Assembly: GCA_007922195.1 (NCBI GenBank) | Contig: ML681997.1 | Span: forward strand, 10,834,717 to 10,898,716 | Direction: 5' to 3' | From: Podocnemis expansa | Lineage: Eukaryota > Chordata > Testudines > Podocnemididae | Length of the DNA: 64,000 nucleotides | Shown: positions 46,899-57,834 of the stretch, piece after piece | Layout: every line of letters begins with the position of its first letter | How positions within the stretch are numbered: position 1 is the first letter of the stretch | Made by a program: the position numbers and the translations under genes | Notes under the pieces: model-generated | Told to the model about the DNA's origin: nothing | Databases searched by the model: none | What the model saw: the letters and a program-made list of their open reading frames with translations, nothing else

Positions 46899-48106
46899 GT
46901 ACAGAATGTGCAAAACAGCATGGCTCCAAATATTGTGGAGTGCACTGGTCTTTTTGCAACTGATTTCTCTCAAATATCACTGATGAGTAGTTATGGCTAC
47001 TTCTAGCATGAGATGGAGTCAGAGGTATCTGAAGTAAACATAGTGAGTATCTTGAGACATGGGATATTTTCAAAAACAGTAAATAAAGAGGCTCTTTTCA
47101 CAAAGCAGTAGAGTTCGGACTGGCAAGTGGGGACAGGGGGGTTGCCATACTGTAGGTCTTTTTTCCCCCATTCTCTAGATTGGTTTGTTCCCATGGTTTT
47201 GGTTTTGGTTTTGTCTCCCTCCCCACACACATTTAGTAACCTGTGGGGATTGGTACATAAGGGAGAGTGGAGGTGGGCACTGAAAACATTTGCTGCCCCC
47301 AGCTGGCGAAACAGGATAGGGTGCTGTGAAGTCACAATTTTGGAGACTTCCATGGATCAAGGATCCATCTCTGCTAATCTATTTGTCCCTGGCTAGAGCT
47401 TCCTTAGCATGTATCAAAGTGTAGGAAAATGTTTTGTTTTATATCCAGCATTTTAAAAATCTGCTGGTTAATTAAGGAAGAGTGTGCAGACTTGTGGTGA
47501 ATGCAGCGTTCTGGCCCAAGGGCTTCCTGGGTTCTAGTCCCCACTATCAACTGTCTCAGCTACCTCGGGCAAGTCACTCTGAGCCAGACTGACTTTTAGT
47601 AACTGGCATGAATATATGGCGTGCAGCTAGCCCTTTGAGCAACCTTTAGCATCAATGAAACCATTTGGCTCTGTGGATCTGCTCTGTCCCCTTCCTTTGT
47701 GCTCTTCGCTGCTCCATTTGGGGACTAAGCTTCTGGGCTAAGATAGAAGGAGCATTTGCTGTTTCACTGGGTTCAGGGCCTGCACTCGTGACTGACTAAT
47801 TGAGTTCCCCAGCCCTGTGCATCCCTGTGACGTCCCACCACAGCCTGTTCTTTGACCACTCCTTACTTCAGTTAACCCTGTTGTAGAATAGTAAATGTTA
47901 TTTGCCTAAAGAAATGGTGTGTTGGAATTCTTTGGATGAAATAGCATGTAATAAAAGCAAAGTATAGTTTTTTATGATAAAATGCCAACAGAGGTCCTTG
48001 CAAAATACAGAGAATTTGATTTTAATAGAGGATTTGCCAGAGAACACCCCCCTCCCCAAAGGTGCAAAATGCCTAAAATCTTCATGGCAAACATTGTTTT
48101 TCTCAG
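46899..48106 (+). other. SYNE2 intron 14
   Basis: A MIR-like core is at 47500-47610 (CCTGGGTTCTAGTCCCCACT, CTCGGGCAAGTCACTCTGAG). The rest is unrecognised. Open frames at 47003-47396 lie on both strands and have no support. Confidence 0.68.
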
Positions 48107-48280
48107 GACTTTTTCCACAAACTCCTTGCTCATGTGCATGTCATGCAAACCTGTTCCAAGAAGGTTGCTCCTGCTGTGTTAGAAAAGAAAGAGAAAATCT
48201 GGACTGAGCTGGTGGAAGATGTCAGATTGCTGGAACAAAAAGCTTCCCAGTATGGCACACATTTAGAGAGTTTATTAAAG
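48107..48280 (+). CDS. SYNE2: SYNE2 exon 15
   Basis: 58 codons, phase 0 both ends. DFFHKLLAHVHVMQT and LLEQKASQYGTHLESLLK correspond to human FFQKLVADMLLIQA and ILEEKSRQCGMKLQSLLQ. Acceptor GTTTTTCTCAG, donor AAG|GTAATG. The other open frames over it (47974-48207) are out of phase. Confidence 0.93.
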
Positions 48281-48836
48281 GTAATGGATTAAAATAAATT
48301 CCTGGTGTGGAAAATGGAACCATTTCTATGCTGGAGGTTCTCTGACCAGCATCTGTGTGCTACCATGTTTGTCTGATGGCAATAAGCGACTGCTCACTCT
48401 CTTGAGTGTCACTGATTCACTCTTTCTTCTCAAATGTGGGATTTACACTCCCTCCCTCTCTCCAGTGTGAATGGGAATTCCTATAACTTGCCTGTGGTTG
48501 TTCCTGAACACCCAGGCTGAGAATAAATTCCTCTGTGGAACAAAACCACCAATAATACATTAAAATGAAAAAAAAAAGTTAAAAAAATTATTTAAAAAAC
48601 AAAACAAAAACATTCCTGGGTGAGAAATCACCAGTCTATGTTAACGGAAATCCTCAGTTTTCAGATCACATAAAGCTACTCTTTAATATATATTCTCTAT
48701 ATGTACTCTCTTATTTTAACGTTTTTGTTGGTTGAACCAAAAGTTATATGTAAACGTGAAAGCACGAGAATTTTCAGTGTGTAGCACAAGCATGGAATAA
48801 AAGGTACAGTATATTAACATATGGCTTGTGTTTTAG
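48281..48836 (+). other. SYNE2 intron 15
   Basis: 556 nt, A-rich near 48565-48610. No repeat family or gene recognised. Confidence 0.75.
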
Positions 48837-48968
48837 GAATGGACACAATTTGATGAAGATTATGCACCTTTCAACAAAGAATTAGAGGCCCTTGCTTCTG
48901 CAGTGCCTTCTGTGAATTTGGTGGAAGAGACGGAAGAAAGATTAATAGAAAGGATAACGCTTCTCCAG
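48837..48968 (+). CDS. SYNE2: SYNE2 exon 16
   Basis: 44 codons, phase 0 both ends. EWTQFDEDYAPFNKELEAL and PSVNLVEETEERLIERI match human KWEEFDENYASLEKDLEIL and PSVSLVEETEERLVERI. Acceptor CTTGTGTTTTAG, donor CAG|GTATTT. Confidence 0.97.
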
Positions 48969-50771
48969 GTATTTTTATTTGTTTCTGTGTAATCGCTTCC
49001 CTTTATAGGATTATTGTATATGGTGAAAGGCTGGTTTAGAAAGCTTGCATAGAACGTGCTTCGTGATCTCCAAATGCAGAGGAGGTGGCGGGGATTCCTC
49101 ATCTCTCTTTTTGGCAAGATAGGAACCATTGTGACTGTCCAAATATACATGTCCATATGAAAACAAAGTTTTTTATTCTCTTTCAAAGTATCCAGGAGAG
49201 GGCCAGTTTGCAGCCACCAGTTTGTTAGTTCATTGGGGAAGAGTGAGTCCCTGTAACTGCTCTAGAAGCTGGCATTCATATATGTACTGAGATGGGACTC
49301 TGCTATTCCAGTGACACACAAATTATGAATCTAATTCAACTCTCATCCTTATGAGATGAAACTTGGACCAAAGTCTCCATCTATTTGAACTGTTCTTTGG
49401 AGAGAAAAATCTATCAGTTTTATCAGCTTCCTCCAAAATTCTGGAAAGTACAGTTATATCACCTTGAATTCTCCTTTTTTTCTGGAGAAAGCAGATAGAT
49501 GTTTGATAATTGGTTCCAAACATCGGAGAAGTGGTGTGTATCTAAAGGCAGAACTGCAGCCTCACATAGGCCAATACAGTTCTTGAGTTTATATAAATGA
49601 GTTTAAAGGACAAGATGTGTCCCATTAATATGTTTGTTTGCTGGTATGCCTAAAACTCAGGGATATGTGCTAAGGGTGGGTCCCCATTACTGGGGAGTCG
49701 GAGGGCTGAGGCTGAAAGTGTGGAAGACTAACTTATCTTTACAGAAGAGGCAAGTCTGTTTCTAGGGCTTATTTTTGTTACGAGATGGAACAATTTCAGG
49801 CTGAACAAAACAAACAGGGAGTCCTGTGACACTTAAAAGGCTAACAAATTTATTTATTGCATGATCTTTCATGGGAGAAAATCCCACTTTGTCCAAGCAT
49901 CTGATGAAGTGGGATTTTCTTCTAGAAAAGCTCATGCAATAAATAAAGTTATTAGACTTTAAGTGCCATAGGACTCCGTGTTTGTTTTGCTAAACTAAAC
50001 TAACATAGCTACCTCTTTGGAGTTTGAATAAGGAATGTAGATAAAACAGAATAGTAACAGCTTTGCATGATGTACCACCCAAAACAGGTACGGAAGTGTA
50101 TGGTTTTTTGCTCGTTTTTTTTTCCTTGGGCTAGCACTTGGCTTTTGCACTCTTTGAGGGAGCATGTTATAATACCAGTTTTGTATTTCTCATATCCTTG
50201 TGTCCACAGTGAGTCAAGTTGATGGTCTTCTACTCTTGTTTGCCTGCATTTTTTTTTCCTAGTACGGGTTGATTCTGAATGTCACTATTTAATTCAGATA
50301 AATTCTTTTAGTGACCCAAAAGAATTTGTTATAAATAAAAAGAAATGTTTTCTGCCTGTGCATGTTTGCTCAATACAAATATTTTATTGAACTCCTTAAT
50401 TCAAATTAAACAAATGGATATGAGATTATGCAGCACTGCGAAGAAATAACTTTATCAAAATCATTAACTAATCCTGATGAACACATGTGGCATGGCTTAT
50501 CGTTAAATGTACTGGTTGTATTATGAAATGTCTCAAATGTGTCACAATAATTGTGTTCTATGTGGTGGAGCTGAGTCAGATTATTTTATGACACATCGTA
50601 TCACAAGATAATATGACAAATATTTTTTCTCCTTTATTCTTACCATTATTCTTCCACTTATAAGAGAATAAAATAAATGCCAATTGTGAGACTAAAATGT
50701 ACGTTTAAGTAGACACATTTCTCTCTCTTTAAAATATGTTGGTTTTGTCCAAACTGTTTATACTTTGCTAG
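48969..50771 (+). other. SYNE2 intron 16
   Basis: Contains the compact Penelope-like foldback at 49806-50018. 48969-49800 and 50020-50771 show nothing recognised. Confidence 0.72.
49806..50018. mobile_element. Penelope-like compact foldback
   Basis: Left arm GGGAGTCCTGTGACACTTAA to ATGGGAGAAAATCCCACTTT. The right arm is the near-complete inverse (AGTGGGATTTTCTTCTAGAA to TAAGTGCCATAGGACTCC), so about 210 bp fold on themselves with a small loop near 49898-49906. Ends in CTAACATAGCTACCTCTTTG. No coding. Confidence 0.7.
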
Positions 50772-50968
50772 CAAACCAAAAGAAACATTGATGAAAAACA
50801 TGCCAGACTTTATCAGATGGTGACGGAAGGGAAGAAATTGATGTCTGCTGTGTGCTGTCCTGAATTAGCAAACCAGGTTGGGAAACTAGAAGAGCTGTGG
50901 CTGTCCTTAACCAAAAAAGTTGGTCAAGAGCTGCACAGACTTCAAACGTTACTCAAACTCTTGATCAG
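50772..50968 (+). CDS. SYNE2: SYNE2 exon 17
   Basis: 65 codons plus 2 nt, phase 0 in, phase 2 out (AG|GTATGT). QTKRNIDEKHARLYQ and CPELANQVGKLEELWLSLTK match human QIKRNIGGKHARLYQ and CPELEGQIAKLEEQWLSLNK. Acceptor ACTTTGCTAG. Confidence 0.96.
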
Positions 50969-51775
50969 GTATGTTTTAAATCAAGGGGCAATTAGAGTTA
51001 GTGGATGCTATTCAGGGTTTCTCACAAATTTTTGATACATATATTTCTTGAATTATGACATCAACGTAATTAACCTATGGAGTTTGTGTATCTATATCAC
51101 CTTGGAAAGCATAAGTCCACTTAGGATCACAAAAGTGATTATTTAAAAAACATCATCTTTGTACTGACTAGATCAGCTTCCTGTGTGTAGTCACTCATAG
51201 CTACCCACTCTGTGATAAAAATGTCTTCTCTTCTGTTGGCTCTGCAAGACTGATATCTCTAGGAGAGAGTGAGCTGGGTTCTATTCTGGCTCACACACTG
51301 AAATTATTTACTAAAGCCCAGGCTGCCCTCCCCTGTGCTGCACATGGAGACTTCGCACTGGAGCTCTTTGCCAAGGGCCTGGGGCTTGTGTCCATGCCAG
51401 CATGAAGACCTTTAACCTCTTTGCAGGTGACCCTGGCCTCCAGCAGAGTCTAAGATCCATATGTAATAGCTTGGGCAACAGAGTCTTTCCTGGCTGAACA
51501 GCCCTGAGGCTCCATCTCATGGGACATAAATATATTAGATATGCATGTGATCAATATAAGCATACTTTTAGCAGAACAGTTTTCATATAGCAGTTCAATG
51601 CTACTGCAGTGAGCCTGGAGGAATCCTGTCTTGTACAACCTGTAAGTACTTAGCAGCATATGACTTCAGGTGGAGAGGGGGACAGTTTTGAGAGGAGAAA
51701 AGAAACGTGTTATAAAGTATACTGAGGAATGGAATCATTTCTAATCTGTTGATCTGCATTGTTTTGTTTCTATAG
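50969..51775 (+). other. SYNE2 intron 17
   Basis: 807 nt. No repeat or gene recognised; minus-strand frames at 51311-51659 look like chance. Confidence 0.72.
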
Positions 51776-51908
51776 CTACCACAGGGACTCAGATGAGTTA
51801 ATTAAATGGCTAGAGTCCGCTCAGCAGAGAATGAATGGTTGGACAGAGCAGTCTCTCAGTGTGTCACAGGACCTCCCTACTGTCCGAAGCAATATAGACA
51901 GCTTGTTT
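51776..51908 (+). CDS. SYNE2: SYNE2 exon 18
   Basis: One nt completes the Ser codon from exon 17, then 44 codons. YHRDSDELIKWLESAQQRM and QSLSVSQDLPTVRSNID match human YNRDSDQLTKWLESSQHTL and QSLNVSQDLDTIRSNIN. Acceptor TTGTTTCTATAG, donor TTT|GTAAGT. Confidence 0.97.
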
Positions 51909-53520
51909 GTAAGTCAAGACGTTCTGGTGCATTAAGATGCCAGATAATATGGCCATGCTCTTCCAGCAGATCATAAGACTGAGTTTGAAGCGCTGCGGCA
52001 CTGTACTGCCTCTGAAGTTGCTCTGGGAGGAAGCATTTTACAGTCCTCCTCCTGCTGCTAAAAGGGGCTGAGGGAAAGTGAGACCCTTTAACTTTGCTGA
52101 AGGTGTTTCTCTGTTTGGGTGGATATGAACTAATCAGCATCTCAAAGACAGGAGGTGAGAAGATTTGATCACCTGATAGATCCTGATAGGTGAGAGGGAA
52201 CCAGCAGGAAATTCCTCAACCACCAAACAGATGGTCAGGAAAGGAGGTCTTTCAAGACTTTAGCATTTCAACATAAGAGTAAAGCACCAAATATAGGGCT
52301 GCTGTTGTGTGAAAGGAGTTGTAGGTGGTAGTGAGGGTTTAAAGTATAATTTGGTGGGCCCCGGAACCCTCCTAAATTTCCAGGCCTCCTTCATCCACAT
52401 CAGGGCCACCTTCCCATATCATACGGGCCCCCTTCATGCATGTGCAGGCCCCAGCCCATGTAGGCATTTGCAACCACTTCTTGGTACCACATGCTTCAGT
52501 TATCGCTCTGCTACATCCCCACACTCCCCCAGCTACACCCCTACACACCCCCCAGATACACACATGCACACTCTGCCCCACACAACCCCCCAGCAGTACT
52601 CCTGCCCTGCCCCCCAGCAGCTCTGCAGCCCCCGATCCCAGAGGCCAGTGAACCCCCCCTCCCCCCCCCCCGAAAGCCTGGTGGCGAGGGTCATCTGCTT
52701 TCCCAGGGAGTGCTCTGGGGGGCAGCAGCTCCGTGTGCAGCTCGAGAGTGCCCATTGTGCCACTTTCCCAAGCCCTGCTACCAGCTTCTGCTCCCCAAGA
52801 CACCCCAAGTCCCTCCCTCCCCCCCCAGTCCCACCGCTGGCCTCTGCAGTCACCTGAGCCCTTCCTTACCGACCCCTGCCCTGCCACCGGCTTCCCCCTT
52901 CCCCAGGCCCTTTCCCCACTGGGCTGGCTCACCTGTTCCCAACCCCCCTTGGGGCCCCCTTATCTGGCCGCCATGTGGAGCAACCCCAGCACAGGCTGAG
53001 GCTCCAGCCCTGAGCCTGGGACAGTTCTGCTGGCCAGAAGACTCTTGTCTTCTGGCCCCGACTGCCAGCTATGCATGGCCCCTTGAGCTGGCCCTGGGGG
53101 AATGCACCAAAATGCTGCGTTCTGGTGCATCCCTCTAGTTTAAGGGGGTCCCAGAACACAGTGTTCTGGTGCATTCCTCTATTTTTAGGGGGCCCAGAAA
53201 GCTGCCCTCCCCAAAGAAGGGGCCCCAGAACACCTTTCCAGGGCGTTCCAGCTTACTTTAACCCCTGGTGGTAGCATATTAGGGTGAAATGGTCCTGAAG
53301 AAAAACAAGAGAAGAAAGGTCTTGGCTGACACCAGAGAGGCTCCAAGTTTCTCTGGGGTTTACTGAGTCTCTGCTGGTTTCAAGTTTGCATCAGATGAGC
53401 TGAGTTTTATCTAGTTTTCACACAGCCAGAATTCCAACCCATCCAGGTAGTCCCTCCCATAGTAGAGAACCTATCTGTGTATTTTAAAAATACATTTTAT
53501 GAAATCTCTGTATGTTTCAG
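51909..53520 (+). other. SYNE2 intron 18
   Basis: Mostly a GC-rich, C-run-rich block (52345-53275, listed). The flanks at 51909-52340 and 53280-53520 are unrecognised. Confidence 0.7.
52345..53275. repeat. GC-rich block with tandem module, possible transposon
   Basis: Sharp composition change: long C runs, overlapping open frames of 70-215 codons on both strands with Pro-rich translation, none convincing. The right end carries a roughly 45-bp module twice (TTCTGGTGCATCCCTCTAGT and TTCTGGTGCATTCCTCTATT, each followed by a GGGGG-CCCAGAA block) and a third partial copy. Edges GGGTTTAAAGT and ACTTTAACCC are near-inverse, which hints at a DNA transposon. A local GC isochore or CpG-like island is the alternative. 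Confidence 0.45.
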
Positions 53521-53703
53521 TCATTTTCCAAGGAAATAGATGAAAAATCATCCTTGAAGTCATCCATCATAAGCACTGGCAACCAGCTTCGTCAGCTGAA
53601 ACAAACTGATGATACAGCGCTTAAAGCATCTTTGGCACAAATTGAGCAAAAATGGGCAGAACTGATCACTCAGCCTCCAGTTATCCAAGAAAAGCTTTGC
53701 CAG
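53521..53703 (+). CDS. SYNE2: SYNE2 exon 19
   Basis: 61 codons, phase 0 both ends. SFSKEIDEKSSLKSSIISTG and ASLAQIEQKWAELITQ match human EFSKEVDEKSSLKTAVISIG and ASLAQFEQKWTMLITQ. Acceptor TGTATGTTTCAG, donor CAG|GTCAGG. Confidence 0.97.
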
Positions 53704-54178
53704 GTCAGGAAGGAATCTTGTACCATTTTAATCCGAGCCCAGTTGCACATAGAGTTCTTTAAAAATGTTGCTGGTGGAATTTGTTCAAGCACTCATAATA
53801 ATGGAGAACATTTTTTTTTAGGGCTCAATTACATGTCTGTTTCACTCCTGAAACATCCTCGGTACTGTATTGAGGCTTAATTATTACTGTATTTCTATTT
53901 ATCTCTGATTGTGTCCATCAATGTCATATTTTATATAAGGGTCAGTTTCGAGTGGCAACAATAATCTTATTCCAGATTTAAGAGATTCCAGATTTAAAAT
54001 TTCCTGTATGGAGTTTGAATCATATCCTAAATTGAGTATCAGGGTTTACTTGCAAGTTCATAGTTAGATAATTACAATGTGTGAGGCCTTTTAGAGATAA
54101 AAATATCCTCCTCCTTGATGGTTTGGTGTAATATTTTTAGCAAATTAAGTACAGTAGAATCATATATTTTATCTCTAG
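53704..54178 (+). other. SYNE2 intron 19
   Basis: 475 nt, AT-rich, nothing recognised. Confidence 0.78.
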
Positions 54179-54325
54179 CTTCAAATGGAAAAGCTTGCAT
54201 CTCGTGAGGCCATCACAGAAATAATGACCTGGCTGAACCGTGTGGAACAACAAAGAAAAGAAGAGGCCATTGTAAATTTACAAAGTAATGCATCCCAAGT
54301 CAAAAATCTTCTTCAGAAATATAAG
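54179..54325 (+). CDS. SYNE2: SYNE2 exon 20
   Basis: 49 codons, phase 0 both ends. LQMEKLASREAITEIMTWLN and SNASQVKNLLQKYK match human LQMEKLPSRKAITEMISWMN and SSASQVKHLLQKHK. Acceptor TTTTATCTCTAG, donor AAG|GTAAAT. Confidence 0.97.
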
Positions 54326-54971
54326 GTAAATATGAGTGCAGAAGAGCAAGTCTTCTGGGGGGTGCTCAGGTATTACAGTAACGGATGCAGTACAAGTGCC
54401 AGAATAGAATAGAATAGAATATCCATTCGTTTCTAGGGCAGCTGAGCATACTACTTCAACTTGGAGTATTGGTGTACTCGGAAAGATTAATCCTGTGCTG
54501 TACAGGTGCTTTTAAGACACTGACCTTAAAAGGGCTAAATTCTGGTTAGTAGTTAGAAGTACGTTCCAAGCATTCATATCCTAGGACCATTAGATGACAG
54601 AACTGAGCACTGCCTTCTCTTGTAGATATTTCTTCAGAATTTTTCACCAGAATAAGTTTAAGAATATTCCTAGCTTCCTTGCTTAGTGGGATGTGTATTC
54701 TCATAGGCTCCAAGACAATCGCTGGTATCCGTATTACCATATCACCCGATTGGGCTCTTTATAATGAAGACATATTCCTTTCGCCAAACAACTAATATTT
54801 GAGAGAGAGCTGTTACCGGAGGACGAAGGCCACCTTTTGATTTTTAGACTGGAAATGCATTATCCTGTGGTTCGGAATAATAAGTTTTCTCTGAATGCCA
54901 TGTAATTACACCATAAATCAGCACATAATGGAGTTTATGAGGTTAAAATTACCATTTTAAATCTTTTTCAG
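54326..54971 (+). other. SYNE2 intron 20
   Basis: 646 nt. AGAAT tandem repeated four times near 54400-54421, otherwise nothing recognised. Confidence 0.75.
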
Positions 54972-55148
54972 GAATACGTGATGGAGATGAACTTTAAACA
55001 GTGGACAGTTGATTTTGTTAACCAGTCACTGTTGCAGATAAGCACTTGCGATGTGGAAAGCAAGCGCTATGAAAGGACAGAATTTGCAGAGCATCTTAGT
55101 GAGATGAACCTGCAGTGGCAGAGGCTACAAGGGTCCCTGAATAGAAAG
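54972..55148 (+). CDS. SYNE2: SYNE2 exon 21
   Basis: 59 codons, phase 0 both ends. The most conserved exon here: the run STCDVESKRYERTEFAEHL is identical to the human protein as I recall it. Acceptor ATCTTTTTCAG, donor AAG|GTTTGC, a weaker donor than its neighbours. Confidence 0.97.
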
Positions 55149-55661
55149 GTTTGCTTCTGTTTCGTAGTTTTGTACCTTTTTTCTGTTTCCCTCCAATATT
55201 CATCACACACATTGCCTTCTTTGTACTTCTATGCTACCTTTCCTCCAAGGATCTCAAAGAGCTTTCATATGTGCTCAGTCACATTAACTCTCCTGGTAGA
55301 TACAGTGGGTAGGTGTTGTCTAACTCATATAAGATGGGATATAATTAGAAAATTAAGAAACAGAGAATTTGGAATGAATATTCTTCTAAAAACCATGAGG
55401 GTGAGGTTTGTTGAGCTGAAATTAAGCCAGAAGGACCCACATCTTGAAACATTTAAACTTAAATGGGAGAAAATAGCAGGTAATATATGGTAAAAAGCAG
55501 CCCTGGACTGGCAGGTGGTTGGCCAAGACCCACTCAGATGCCACAGGGACAGTGATAATGTTTAAAAAGAGGCCAACCTTTCCGCACATTATATAGAGCA
55601 TGATTGAAAAGAGGAAAGATACAGAAATTGGATACAGAAAGATAGAAATGATGGAATATGG

Positions 55662-55872
55662 TTAGGGTGGCCAAACTGCTTGTGAGCTGCATGTGGCTCC
55701 TTTACAAATGAAGTGCGGCTCATAGAGTCTCTTATGGCCCTCCCATTCTCCACCTACCAGACTGGGGTGGGGAGCTCAGAGCTTCTGCCTTAAGGTTAGG
55801 TACTTGAGCTAGAGGATTCTGCCCAGTGGGGGAAAAAAACTGTCAGGGGCTTAGTAAGTTTGGCCACCTCTG
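55662..55872. mobile_element. hAT-type MITE
   Basis: Ends GGGTGGCCAAACTGC and (inverse) GTTTGGCCACCTCTG; interior GCATGTGGCTCC. Same family as 9832-10017 but without a clear target duplication (gaatatgg and gaacaggc, 4 of 8). Confidence 0.65.
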
Positions 55873-56054
55873 GAACAGGCTTCCCTTTGAGAATCATCCT
55901 AAGATCAATAGATAAAAACAACTCTCAATGTGCATGCTACTGTTATTTATTTTAGTACACATTACATTATGGAAAGTGTATATAAATAAATAAATACATC
56001 AGAGTTATTTCAGCCTGGTGAAACTGAAAATAATCCATGAAACAGGCTCAGGAG

Positions 56055-56275
56055 GACTTGTGGAGCAGTGTGGCCACATAAATAGAATGCTAACTGGCTT
56101 CTGTTCCCACCTCTGCCACCAGACCTGTTTGGGTGACCTCGGTCACATCACTTACCCTCTCTGTGACTCAGCTTCCCCCTCAGTAAAATGGGAATAATGA
56201 TGCTGATCTGCTGTGTACCTCATTTTGAGATCTACTGCTGAGAAATTTCAAGAGAGCTAGATAATGATACTCTGT
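56055..56275 (+). repeat. MIR-like CORE-SINE
   Basis: TGACCTCGGTCACATCACTT, CTCTGTGACTCAGCTTCCCC and GTAAAATGGGAATAATGATG in the MIR order. Nearly full length, old. Confidence 0.85.
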
Positions 56276-56590
56276 TAAGGATTATGTGGGCATACTCAAG
56301 TATAGAGAAAATATTATGGGAGATGTTGAAACAAATGGAGAGCGTGAATGGGCAGCTGGAAAAATGCCTAAATCCGTCTCCTGGATGCCTGCCATTTTGA
56401 GTATAGGCATGGTCGACTGTTAGTATGCTGTGTACGTCTGTATAGTGTTTTCAGCGGTGGCATGATGGGACAGACAGCCCTGCCTGAGTTTTACAAAGGA
56501 CTTCTACCACAACAGAGTTTAAATCAGTGACACACCTGAAATCTGATATCACGGAATTGAAATTGAATATTTGAATCCTGTAATTTGCAG

Positions 56591-56746
56591 ATACAGGATT
56601 TGGAATGTATTTTGGAGATCGTCACTGAAAATGAAAACAGAGCGCACACTCTGAGCAGCTGGCTGGAAGCACAAAGCAAGAGGCTGAAATCATTGGAAAA
56701 ACCAGCAAGCCTAATCTCAGTACAGAACACACTAGAAGACTGTAAG
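56591..56746 (+). CDS. SYNE2: SYNE2 exon 22
   Basis: 52 codons, phase 0 both ends. IQDLECILEIVTENENR and SSWLEAQSKRLKSLEKPAS match human IQHLEQLLESITESENK and NNWLEAQEERLKTLQKPES. Acceptor GTAATTTGCAG, donor AAG|GTAAAA. Confidence 0.97.
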
Positions 56747-57084
56747 GTAAAAGGTTTATGTTGCAAGTACCACACTTCATGAGATCTGTGCTACAAAAGT
56801 TTTAAATTGAAGCAATCTGCCATATTCATGGAAATGTTAGTGTGTCACTTTAATGAAAACAGTTTCAGAAAGATCAGTGCCAGATCCTCAGTTGTTGTAA
56901 ATTGACATGCACTGAATTACAGCTCATGAAGGTCTTCAGCTGTGGAGTTCTACAGTTTATGAAACCCTTATACCCTTGGAATTTAGTGCAACATTAGAAC
57001 AATTCTTAATATTTTCACTACCCTATTTTGGTTTTCTTCTAATGGAAAAGATTTCATTTTCTTTTCTTACACTTCCCTGGATTT

Positions 57085-57227
57085 ATTTTCCTCCCATTCT
57101 GTAAGTTCCCCATCTTCAAGATTTTGAGGAAGTGGGATTTTCTGCTATGAAAGCTCATGCAATAAATAAATTTGTTAGTCTTTAAAAGTGCCCCAGGACT
57201 CCTTGTTTGTTTTCTTTTGGTCCAGAA
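57085..57227. mobile_element. Penelope-like repeat, right arm only
   Basis: GAGGAAGTGGGATTTTCTGC, AAGCTCATGCAATAAATAAA and CCAGGACTCCTTGTTTGTTT; cut at 57227 by the hAT insertion. Confidence 0.62.
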
Positions 57228-57834
57228 CAGTGGTTCCCAACCTCTTTAAGGCTGGGGACACCTTAAAAAAACAAAACAAAAAACACAACTTTGTGGCCCC
57301 CCTGACTGAAAGCAGCGGTGCCACCACAGGCAGAATCTGTCCCATGCCGCTCTGGTGACCGGCAAGCGACACCATGACTGCCATGACCCACATGGGCAAA
57401 ATCTGTCCCATGCTGCCAGGAAGCCAAGCAGCTGTGGTCATGGTCCCAGCCCCCTACTGCTGCCCCTGCCCGGGAGCAGGAGCCGCCATGGCCATGGCCC
57501 CCTGCCTCCCCCCCACTCCTCCACACCCTCCAGCCTGTTCTCCAATGCCCCCTCCACTGGCTCCCCATCTCCCCCCTTACCGGGCCACTGGAGCCACTGC
57601 TACCTGGCCACCCCACAGGCTAGTCTCCCTGAGCATGCCTCTGAGCATGCTCATGGCAGGAGTTTTAAAAACTCCCAGCCTGGGGGAAGCGCTCTGATGG
57701 CGAGAAGACTAGGTCTTCCTGGCAACCCAAGATCCTGGCAGTGTCTGGCCTCAGCTCCCAGCCTGTCCGTGGACTCTCTGCAGTAACTCTGCAGCCCCCC
57801 AACAGGTCCTGGGACCACAGGTTGGGAACCACTG
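57228..57834. mobile_element. hAT (Charlie-like) non-autonomous transposon
   Basis: Terminal inverted repeats CAGTGGTTCCCAACC and GGTTGGGAACCACTG are exact inverses. Flanks gtccagaa (57220-57227) and gttcagaa (57835-57842) match 7 of 8. GC-rich, no transposase; open frames on both strands are chance. Confidence 0.9.

Larger units (their letters stand above)
55149..56590 (+). other. SYNE2 intron 21
   Basis: Holds a hAT-type MITE (55662-55872) and a MIR-like SINE (56055-56275). The rest is unrecognised. Confidence 0.72.

Noticed and set aside
52309..53138. Long overlapping open frames (182, 186 and 215 codons) on both strands
   Set aside because: The frames exist because the block is GC- and C-run-rich, so stops are rare. 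Translation is Pro/Ser/Gly low complexity with no domain, and both strands are equally open.
57355..57786. 143-codon plus-strand frame
   Set aside because: Inside a non-autonomous hAT element with exact terminal repeats. Pro/His-rich low complexity, and the opposite strand is also open.
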